Shown here one piece after another: positions 7,056-12,859 of a stretch of 12,859 nucleotides of DNA (position 1 is the stretch's first letter; every line of letters begins with the position of its first letter). The stretch comes from Lachnospiraceae bacterium UBA7480. GTDB lineage: Bacteria; Bacillota; Clostridia; Lachnospirales; Lachnospiraceae. Location: the NCBI GenBank assembly GCA_002479655.1, contig DLOQ01000177.1, positions 10,595-23,453 on the forward strand. Direction: 5' to 3'. Below the pieces are notes generated by a model. That model worked only from the letters and a program-made list of their open reading frames with translations. It was not told the DNA's origin and made no database searches. Both the position numbers and the translations under genes were made by a program.

Positions 7056-7847
7056 TTATTCTTTTCTTTCCTTTTTCCAGACATTCCATGCAATCAGCAC
7101 AATGCCAGCCACTGTCAGCCAGACAAGCGTCTCGACAAGGATCAGAGACATCCCGCTTTTCGCCGCCAACACCGCAGTGCCGTCTAAAACAGCATGTAAA
7201 AGGATTGCCAGAATATATAGTCTGCCTTTGATTTTCTTACCCACAGCGGCATACCAGACAATTACAGATAATCCAATCTGTGCAGTAATTGCGGCAAATC
7301 GTTCTACAGGACTTAAGATAAAATGCCAGGATGGCGTCTGAATCAAAGCTTCAAATGCTGCCTGCAGCGTGAATCTGGAAGTCTCATCCAGAGGTTCAAG
7401 AAGCATCTGTGTCTGTCCCAGATTAATCATAACCGAATAAACAAGGTTATTTATCATTCCAATGGAAAGAACCATAAACATTTCAAACCCGCCATGACCT
7501 GCGCCATACATCAGCGCATTATGGGCATTTACGTGTTCTTTCTTCAGTACATAGCGCATGGCAAGCAAACGTCCTGTCTCCTCAAACAACCCTGCCATCA
7601 GAGAGCCATAAAGCGCATACAGCCAAATATTACCCTGTATCACTGCACCGGCCGCAGATCCTAGGACTATGTTGTGGACAATCTGCTCAAGCACCATTGC
7701 AAATACCAACATGGTGACACAACCCACCAGAAAGCTTTTGATACCTGACTTATATTTTTTTTTGAAATATACCATAAGAACAGTGGGAATCAAAACACCC
7801 AAAATCACATTTACAATAATCATTACTATAGATAACCTAGATACCAT
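7056..7847 (-). CDS. YhfC-family (glutamic-type) intramembrane protease
   Basis: This 263-residue multi-helix protein matches the YhfC family (PF10086), related to CPBP/Abi intramembrane proteases. The three conserved blocks are present: FEETGR (88-93, the double glutamate and arginine), GAGHGGFE (115-122) and HAVLDG (218-223). Together they would form the catalytic site within the membrane. About seven or eight hydrophobic segments are visible. The ATG at 7847 has TTGGAGG just before it. A 71-base gap separates it from the gene upstream; TTGAAG-N17-AAAAAT there could be a weak promoter. CPBP relatives act in bacteriocin immunity or peptide maturation, which is suggestive here but not shown. 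Confidence 0.87.
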   Translation of the reverse strand: MVSRLSIVMIIVNVILGVLIPTVLMVYFKKKYKSGIKSFLVGCVTMLVFAMVLEQIVHNIVLGSAAGAVIQGNIWLYALYGSLMAGLFEETGRLLAMRYVLKKEHVNAHNALMYGAGHGGFEMFMVLSIGMINNLVYSVMINLGQTQMLLEPLDETSRFTLQAAFEALIQTPSWHFILSPVERFAAITAQIGLSVIVWYAAVGKKIKGRLYILAILLHAVLDGTAVLAAKSGMSLILVETLVWLTVAGIVLIAWNVWKKERKE

Positions 7848-7918
7848 ATCGTGCCTCCAAAAATTCTAATAATTCTCATGCGTATAACGCCATATTTTTA
7901 GATTACTTACGGTTATCT

Positions 7919-8500
7919 TCAATCTGTAATGTTTTTCACCAACCTTCCAACCGAGCAGATTAAAAGCCCCCAGGTACCTACCAATATATACATGATAATC
8001 CCTATAACCATAGCGTTCAGCAAACTCATTTTTTCTGTTGGAAACAGTCCATATACAAAGCTTCCCACGAACCGAAACCTTATGTAATCGAATAATAAAT
8101 ATAGCAATACAAATATTGGCGACCATGCAATCTCTGCAACATTGAATATTCTTTTTGCTTCCACCAACAAATAGAATCCCATAAACACTATCGGATTCAC
8201 GACATGCAGAAAAAACATGCCACCGCTGTAATTAAAATGTGCCAGACCTGATACCGTACACCCACCAGCAATCAAAAACACAATACTGATTGCTACTGTT
8301 TCAATCAAAAACAAAACACTCGGCAGCCATTTTCGCTTTACAGACGCATAAATCGCATCAGAAAGTAATAGACCTGCTCCAGCCATGTTGGAAATAAAGG
8401 TCAATTCATACATATACTGTGACTTCGGAACATAAGTATATAATGCTGAAACCAGAATCAGTATACCTGCTGCCAGTTCAAACACAATTCTTTTTTTCAT
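7919..8500 (-). CDS. Six-helix membrane protein (Pr6Pr-like)
   Basis: This 193-residue hydrophobic protein has about six transmembrane helices (10-25, 34-52, 60-80, 97-113, 124-140, 160-184). FISNM in helix 2 and HVVNPIVF (99-106) in helix 4 resemble landmarks of the Pr6Pr / FAR-17a-like membrane family, whose biochemical role in bacteria is unclear. I choose ATG at 8500 because GGAGGG lies nine bases upstream; the frame also opens at an ATG at 8533 that overlaps the stop of the preceding gene. It is tightly linked behind the M50-like protease and two-component genes, so it is probably co-transcribed and may have a sensing or immunity role. The family assignment is tentative; the reading frame is firm. 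Confidence 0.7.
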   Translation of the reverse strand: MKKRIVFELAAGILILVSALYTYVPKSQYMYELTFISNMAGAGLLLSDAIYASVKRKWLPSVLFLIETVAISIVFLIAGGCTVSGLAHFNYSGGMFFLHVVNPIVFMGFYLLVEAKRIFNVAEIAWSPIFVLLYLLFDYIRFRFVGSFVYGLFPTEKMSLLNAMVIGIIMYILVGTWGLLICSVGRLVKNITD

Positions 8501-8529
8501 ATACTTTTGCCCTCCCTTTCTACGGAAAT

Positions 8530-9030
8530 TCATTGTTCTGCAAATGCTTCCTTATATTTGGGAAGAACCACCTTCCAAAATATCACGCAGTTTATTACCA
8601 ATAACACTCCAAAGAAAGATCTCGCCAGCCACTCGGAAAGCAAAAGAGCAATCCCGTTCATATCACCACCGCCGAAAAATCCGCACAATATGCTCAGATA
8701 CAGCGGATCAAGCAGCAGCATGGCAATAGTAATATAATACATACATGCCTTGAAAATTTTAGACCTGGCTTTGCATATTCGAGGTGCTGTCAATGTAAGC
8801 ACATACGCCACAAGCATTGTCGCCACAGCACCAACACTACAGAAAATGGCAAGCCCGGTGTCACTCATCTGTTCCTCAACTATTTCAATCTGCATACCGA
8901 TTCCCATAAAGTTAATCTGCCGGAATACTCCTGTCGAAAGTGCGTAAATTAGATGTGCGCCTTCATGAACAGCGTAATAAGCAAGCACCGCCGAAAGCAA
9001 TCCTATATATTGTCGTACACGTTTATTCAT
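8530..9030 (-). CDS. M50-like (site-2-protease type) membrane metalloprotease
   Basis: This 166-residue membrane protein carries HEGAH (22-26), a zinc-binding HExxH motif, inside the first hydrophobic helix. A second conserved segment, LDPLYLSILCGFFGGGD with MNGI (107-127), could supply the third zinc ligand (D108 or D123). This pairing of HExxH in helix 1 with a downstream D-containing glycine-rich helix is typical of site-2-protease-like (M50) enzymes, here in a minimal form. Four or five helices are seen. ATG at 9030 has GGGAGA upstream; an in-frame TTG at 9042 is less likely. It begins 31 bases after the response regulator stop, so it is likely in the same operon and could cleave a membrane regulator or peptide. 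Confidence 0.75.
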   Translation of the reverse strand: MNKRVRQYIGLLSAVLAYYAVHEGAHLIYALSTGVFRQINFMGIGMQIEIVEEQMSDTGLAIFCSVGAVATMLVAYVLTLTAPRICKARSKIFKACMYYITIAMLLLDPLYLSILCGFFGGGDMNGIALLLSEWLARSFFGVLLVINCVIFWKVVLPKYKEAFAEQ

Positions 9031-9061
9031 AATATCTCCCAACTTCTTTGATGAAACATAT

Positions 9062-9730
9062 TCATTTTTTTATTTGGAATCCTATTCCCCACACGGTTTC
9101 AATATATTCCCGTTCGGAATATTGCTTTATCTTCTTCCTAATATTGCTGATATGTACATTGATTGTCTTATCCTCGCCCAGGTAATATTCTTCCCACGCC
9201 AGCTCATAAAGTTCCTGTTTACTGTAAATCTTATCTGGTTGTTTCATGAGAAGCTCCAAAATCGCAAACTCCTGCTTTGTAAGTGAAAGAGGACTTCCAT
9301 TCACAGAGACAGTGTGTTTTTCCGTATCCATGCGCAATTCCTGAAAAATGAGTTTTCTCTGCACGGACATTTTTCCCCTTTTCAACAACAGCTCCACTCT
9401 GGCCAGAACTTCTCTTGTGTCAAAGGGCTTTGTAATATAGTCATCCGCACCTGTCTGTAATAGACAGACCTTTCCTTCCATGTCCGTTTTCGCAGAAATA
9501 ATCATGACTGGAATGTCCGATTGTTCCCTGATTCCGGCGAGGACTGCTTCGCCCGTCATGCCGGGCAACATAAGGTCCAGAAGGACAAGCGCATAGCTTT
9601 CTCCAGAAAAATACAACAATCCCTCTGAGCCTGAATATGCCTGTTTTACTCCATAGCCGGCATTCTTCAGTAATTCCCTTAATAAAGTATTGATTTCATC
9701 GTTATCCTCTATGATTAATATATTCTCCAT
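9062..9730 (-). CDS. OmpR-family response regulator
   Basis: This 222-residue DNA-binding regulator has an intact receiver domain: acidic pair E8-D9, phosphoacceptor D52 in VLLDLMLPG, S79 in IISAK, and K101 in YITKPF. The C-terminal winged helix (about 128-222) contains the recognition region EDKTINVHISNIRKKI and ends in the typical VWGIGFQIKK. ATG at 9730 is chosen because AAAGGA lies before it; an earlier in-frame start at 9745 would overlap that site. It follows the histidine kinase by 18 bases. Its likely target is the promoter region at 12481-12528, where three direct repeats are spaced by 11 bases. Confidence 0.95.
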   Translation of the reverse strand: MENILIIEDNDEINTLLRELLKNAGYGVKQAYSGSEGLLYFSGESYALVLLDLMLPGMTGEAVLAGIREQSDIPVMIISAKTDMEGKVCLLQTGADDYITKPFDTREVLARVELLLKRGKMSVQRKLIFQELRMDTEKHTVSVNGSPLSLTKQEFAILELLMKQPDKIYSKQELYELAWEEYYLGEDKTINVHISNIRKKIKQYSEREYIETVWGIGFQIKK

Positions 9731-9748
9731 TTTCGTCCTTTCCAAAAT

Positions 9749-10673
9749 CTACACTCTGGTATTCATGGACTCTAACTCAACCAGAATCCCAAACCGACTG
9801 TTCCCGGCATCATACGCCATGACCGTTCCATTCATTTCCTCTACCAATGCCTTCACAATACAAAGTCCGAGCCCGGAGCCTGTGCCTGTCCTTGCTTCAT
9901 CCGTTTTGTAGCATCGTTCAAATACCCTCTGCAGGTTTTCCGGAACAGGTTCCTTTGTCTGGTTCTCAAACCTTATCCTTACCTTTACGGTTTCCTCAAC
10001 CACCACCGTAAGGCTGTCGCAGCCATGACGCAGCGCATTCACGATTAAGTTCTGGATTACCCGTCTGAGTGCGTGTTCCGAAGCAAATGCAAAAAATCTC
10101 CTTTTCCGGGAAAAGCAACGTCGGCACTCCAAATTCTGCCTCTATCTCCTGATAATATAGAAACAGGCTTTCGCTAACAAGGCGCGTCACATTACACTTT
10201 TCCATCTCTGTTTTCCTATCGCCGACCGTCACAGTCGCATAAGCGTAGAAATCCTCCAGCATGGCTTGAAAATCTCTAAGCCGCCCGGTAATGATGCGAG
10301 CATACTGCCCCCGCTTTGCCTCATCCTCTGTATCTAGAATAAGTTGAAAATATCCCGAAACAGCCGTAATCGGTGTGCGTATATCATGGGACACATTAGA
10401 AACAAACTCCCGGAACGCCTGCTCCTGCTCCCTGTATTTTTTTCTTTCCTCACGCTGTTTTTTTATCGTATCATTCAATTCCTTTTGAAGCTCATGAAAA
10501 GGAGTTTTCACAATATCCAGCCATATATCGGCATTGCTGTCCTCCGTCCTGTGAATGCGCAGTTGGCGGCAGATGGATTTCATCTGCTGCCTGAACAAAA
10601 TAAGCCGAATTCCTAGTGACAGACATACCAAAAATAATATACCTGAAGCTGTTTTCCATAGAATAACGCTCAT
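9749..10673 (-). pseudogene. Sensor histidine kinase interrupted by a one-base frameshift
   Basis: Two overlapping frames form one kinase of about 307 residues when one base is removed (925 bases total, one more than a multiple of three). The first part has a single transmembrane helix (7-28), a linker with coiled-coil character (58-88), and the H-box SNVSHDIRTP with H96. The second part has the N-box IQNLIVNALRHG, the F-box VFERCYKTDEAR and the G-box GTGSGLGLCIV. The junction is a six-base run of A (T on the coding strand) at 10091-10096: five bases would read FPEKEIFAFASEHALRRV in one frame. Without correction the first product stops at 225 residues without the ATP-binding domain. The ATG at 10673 follows GGGAGG. 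The short N-terminus, with almost no extracellular loop, suggests sensing within the membrane or through the adjacent transporter. Confidence 0.88.
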
Positions 10674-10697
10674 GGCTGCCTCCCGTTTCCTTTACCA

Positions 10698-11546
10698 TTA
10701 AACAGTATCTCTCCTGCTGCAGATTACCATTCCAAGCGTCATATAAACCGCCAATCCGATGAGCGCTGCAACAAGGCTTGGCACAAAGGGAAACACATTT
10801 TCATTGACCTGCATATTTCTTGCTCTTGTGACAAGAAGATACTGCGTCATTTCCAATCTGCCTCCAAGCGCTTCTGTAAACGTGCGGAAGACGCTGATTT
10901 TTGTTTCCAATAAGGAAAGGACAAAGCCGCTAAGATTCAAAGCTGTAAATACCGCCAGCAGAATATTCACTACAATTTTACGGAACACCTCATAACACAC
11001 CATAAGAAAAATGCCAAAAGCCGTATGCAGAAGCGTCTCTGTTAGGATGTAAACCGCCAGATTTTCCACACTGATCACGCGATGCTCTCCTGCACTGTTG
11101 ATGCCCAGCCATACCGCTGCCAGACATACCATCAGTTGCAGGAAACAAAACAGAAGCAATACCGGAGCTTTCGATGCGAAGATATATTTTTTCCCGCTTC
11201 TTCCAACTGTCAGATTCTTCAAAAACCCGCTTTTTCTCTCCTCATCGCTGTAAACACTTGCGAAAACACCGGCAAATATAAGCAGAACTCCGCTGCCAAC
11301 CATCTCCGCATAGACATCTTCCAGCGGAGTGTCCTGAGTCAGAGTGCCGCCCACTGTTGTGCCAAACCTCGCCTCATCCGCATCAATTCCCTCTTCCTCC
11401 ATGATGATTCGGTCAAGCTCCTGTGTCTCAGGATCGATTTCCAATGAAGCAAAAAACAGAAAAATTCCAAAGCACAGTATCATCATCACATAAAACAGCT
11501 TGCTGTGAAACATCCTGATTCCATTCATTTTCATAAGATTTATCAT
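10698..11546 (-). CDS. ABC-2 type permease (second pair, lantibiotic-immunity-like)
   Basis: This 282-residue membrane protein has about six helices (16-34, 84-100, 122-147, 162-186, 189-211, 255-276) and an acidic loop of about 50 residues between helices 1 and 2 (EIDPETQELDRIIMEEEGID). DEERKSGFLKNLTVG (101-115), with its E-x-x-x-G-x-x-K-N-L pattern, is typical of the first cytoplasmic loop in LanE/LanG and BcrB-type permeases. Its ATG overlaps the ATPase stop by four bases (ATGA). Only one permease is encoded, so it would act as a homodimer, unlike LanE-LanG pairs. The kinase starts 24 bases downstream, which fits a transporter that also feeds the sensor. Confidence 0.87.
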   Translation of the reverse strand: MINLMKMNGIRMFHSKLFYVMMILCFGIFLFFASLEIDPETQELDRIIMEEEGIDADEARFGTTVGGTLTQDTPLEDVYAEMVGSGVLLIFAGVFASVYSDEERKSGFLKNLTVGRSGKKYIFASKAPVLLLFCFLQLMVCLAAVWLGINSAGEHRVISVENLAVYILTETLLHTAFGIFLMVCYEVFRKIVVNILLAVFTALNLSGFVLSLLETKISVFRTFTEALGGRLEMTQYLLVTRARNMQVNENVFPFVPSLVAALIGLAVYMTLGMVICSRRDTV

Positions 11547-12445
11547 GATGCCGCACCTCCTTTAAGAGTATTTAAATAGAAATCTTCCAGCGACGTCCCC
11601 GCTACGCCAATCCGACGGATTGCAACGCCTCTTTCCACAAGCTGCCTGCTGATCTCGTCAACTCTCTGCATACATCCATATGCGTATACCGTGTCAGCCG
11701 ATATAACACGATATTGTCTAATTCCCATTCCTTCTAACGTTATTGCAACTCTACCATTATCCGTAGATACGATTTCCACCCTCTCCTCGCATTGTTGCTT
11801 AAGCTGTGCCTGTGACAGTTCTAAAATCAATCTGCCCTTTTCAATGATCCCGAATGTCGTGGCAACCTTGCCAAGCTCCTCGAGAATATGACTGGATATC
11901 ATAATAGTCATGCTTTCCTTTCTGTTCAGTTCCAGAATCAATTCCCGGACTTCCGCAATTCCCTGCGGGTCAAGGCCGTTGATTGGCTCGTCAAGTATCA
12001 AAAAATCCGGATGCCCGATTAAGGCAAACCCAATTCCAAGCCTCTGCTTCATTCCCAGAGAGTATTTTCCCGTTTTCTTTTTCAAATCGCCTGACAGTCC
12101 GACAAAATCAAGAATTTCCATGATATTCTTTCTGTCATAGACGCCCATGGCAACAGCACGTAACCGCATGTTTTCAAAAGCATTCATATTCCCATAAAGT
12201 CCGGGGTTTTCGATGAGCACGCCTATTCTTCTTGTCCTATCTTCCTCCGAAAACAACTGCACCTCTCCTTCTGTAGGAGTGGCAAATCCGCTTATCATTT
12301 TCATAAGCGTGGTCTTGCCTGCACCGTTTGGTCCAATCAATCCGTAAATATCCCCCTGCTTCACATGAATATTTACTTTGTTCACGGCATATGTCTGACC
12401 GTATTTTTTAGACAGCATCTGCGTCTCCAGATAATATTTGTTCAT
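11543..12445 (-). CDS. ABC ATPase of lantibiotic-protection type (LanF/BcrA-like)
   Basis: This 300-residue ATPase is the first gene of the transporter/two-component cluster. Motifs: Walker A GPNGAGKT (38-45), signature YSLGMKQR (128-135), Walker B FLILDEP (148-154), D-loop GLDP and switch histidine H186 in SSHILEE. At the Q-loop position it has glutamate (E79 in LIENPGLYGN); this E-loop is known from LanF lantibiotic immunity ATPases. Its likely job is to expel a membrane-acting peptide from the cell envelope. ATG at 12445 has GAGGAGG seven bases before it; an in-frame TTG at 12451 lies inside the same leader and is less likely. Three 11-base-spaced repeats lie upstream, suggesting control by the response regulator of the same cluster. 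Confidence 0.92.
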   Translation of the reverse strand: MNKYYLETQMLSKKYGQTYAVNKVNIHVKQGDIYGLIGPNGAGKTTLMKMISGFATPTEGEVQLFSEEDRTRRIGVLIENPGLYGNMNAFENMRLRAVAMGVYDRKNIMEILDFVGLSGDLKKKTGKYSLGMKQRLGIGFALIGHPDFLILDEPINGLDPQGIAEVRELILELNRKESMTIMISSHILEELGKVATTFGIIEKGRLILELSQAQLKQQCEERVEIVSTDNGRVAITLEGMGIRQYRVISADTVYAYGCMQRVDEISRQLVERGVAIRRIGVAGTSLEDFYLNTLKGGAAS

Positions 12446-12479
12446 AGCCAATCCTCCTCTTTTTATAAGAAGAAGTTTA

Positions 12480-12528
12480 ATCCCTTTTTATTAATAAATC
12501 GCAAAGATATGTTAAAGAAAGGGTAAAG
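12480..12528 (-). promoter_or_regulatory. Three direct repeats at 11-base spacing, probable response-regulator operator and promoter
   Basis: On the plus strand GCAAAG (12501), TTAAAG (12512) and GTAAAG (12523) start exactly 11 bases apart; on the minus strand they read CTTTGC, CTTTAA and CTTTAC. One-turn direct repeats are the normal binding sites of OmpR-family dimers, and the gene cluster they precede encodes such a regulator. The most promoter-proximal repeat overlaps TTGCGA (12504-12499), a possible -35. The -10 is not clear: ATTAAA at a spacing of 17 is weak, as expected for an activated promoter. Confidence 0.55.
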
Positions 12529-12547
12529 GTTCGCTTTTATACCTATA

Positions 12548-12859
12548 TTATTTTCCATAGCAATACCAGTGGCTTCCCTTCCCATAGCCAATTTTTTCAT
12601 AAAACGGATCGCCTCCGCCTGTCATATGCGTCGCCCCCAGTGCCTTCATTCTGTGGTAATGTCTGGAAAGCGCAGCACAGGCAAGCCCCCTTTTCCGGTA
12701 TTTCGGGATTGTACATAAAGGCTCCATGTACGCCAGCTTATTCTCGGGTACCCACCACATGCCGGAAAAGCAGGCGTATTCGCCCTCCTCATCGGCAATA
12801 ATAATGTCAAACTGGGGCGTTGCATGTGGGGACGGGGATAAAATGGCGGCCTCACAGCG
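12548..12859 (-). CDS. GNAT-family N-acetyltransferase, C-terminal fragment
   Basis: The last 103 residues are present; the gene enters from the right edge, and the frame is open to the first base of the window end. The segment FDIIIADEEGEYACF is the central strand pair, and EPLCTIPKYRKRGLACAAL contains the acetyl-CoA binding motif A (R/Q-x-x-G-x-A type: YRKRGLA). FYEKIGYGKGSHWY is the usual GNAT C-terminal motif. The true start is outside the window; an internal ATG at 12760 is not the start. It lies 102 bases before the ABC ATPase on the same strand with no clear terminator between. The substrate is unknown. Confidence 0.85.
   Translation of the reverse strand, partial: RCEAAILSPSPHATPQFDIIIADEEGEYACFSGMWWVPENKLAYMEPLCTIPKYRKRGLACAALSRHYHRMKALGATHMTGGGDPFYEKIGYGKGSHWYCYGK

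Noticed and set aside
7866..8126. Minus-strand 86-residue frame overlapping the six-helix protein
   Set aside because: It is out of frame with a well-supported membrane protein gene and has no ribosome binding site.
10091..10096. Programmed +1 frameshifting as the explanation for the split kinase
   Set aside because: No stimulatory element or slow codon context is evident, and a one-base change in a short homopolymer is simpler; I keep it only as a remote option.
12646..12855. Minus-strand proline- and arginine-rich frame at the right edge
   Set aside because: It is a shadow of the GNAT gene, whose frame shows the acetyl-CoA motif and is open to the window edge.
1..12859. CRISPR arrays, tRNA, rRNA, insertion-sequence transposases or a bacteriocin precursor gene
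   Set aside because: I looked for spaced repeats, tRNA-like folds, transposase motifs and short leader-peptide genes in the gaps and saw none that I could support.

Overview
The window looks like part of a mobilizable or conjugative element from a Firmicute of class Clostridia, probably a gut Lachnospiraceae-type bacterium. This is an inference from gene families, strong AGGAGG-type ribosome binding sites, moderate to low GC, and the cysteine-rich KTR protein and MobC/relaxase pair that are common on such elements.

The left part (1-2970) is the mobilization module. It holds the start of a minus-strand HTH regulator (1-74), a hairpin-dense non-coding region that looks like an origin of transfer (about 260-704), and the plus-strand pair mobC and relaxase (705-2398). 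The oriT-like region contains CTATCCTGCCC, which matches the RP4-type nick core as I recall it. A large hairpin follows the relaxase, and then comes an XRE-type regulator (2620-2967).

From 2998 to the right edge every gene lies on the minus strand, so the window reads right to left. First, at the right edge, is a GNAT acetyltransferase cut by the window (12548-12859). Next is a tight cluster: an ABC ATPase with a lantibiotic-immunity-type E-loop, its permease, a histidine kinase, an OmpR-type response regulator, an M50-like HExxH membrane protease and a six-helix membrane protein (12445-7919). After a 71-base gap come a YhfC-type intramembrane protease, a membrane-anchored alpha/beta hydrolase and a small two-helix membrane protein (7847-5809). 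A second ABC ATPase/permease pair (5727-3615) follows, then a decayed small secreted or membrane protein (3608-3259) and the KTR protein (3201-2998).

The likely biology is a cell-envelope stress or antimicrobial-peptide defence cargo carried beside a mobilization module. The two-component system probably controls the first ABC transporter: three direct repeats spaced exactly 11 bases apart lie just upstream of it, as expected for an OmpR-type operator. The presence of two different intramembrane protease families and an anchored hydrolase in the same run of genes is the most unusual part.

Several genes carry small lesions: the kinase has one extra base in a six-base A/T run, the small protein downstream of the second permease has a stop at codon 4 and a frameshift, and the KTR gene lacks an ATG/GTG/TTG start. 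These may be real decay, phase variation or assembly errors.
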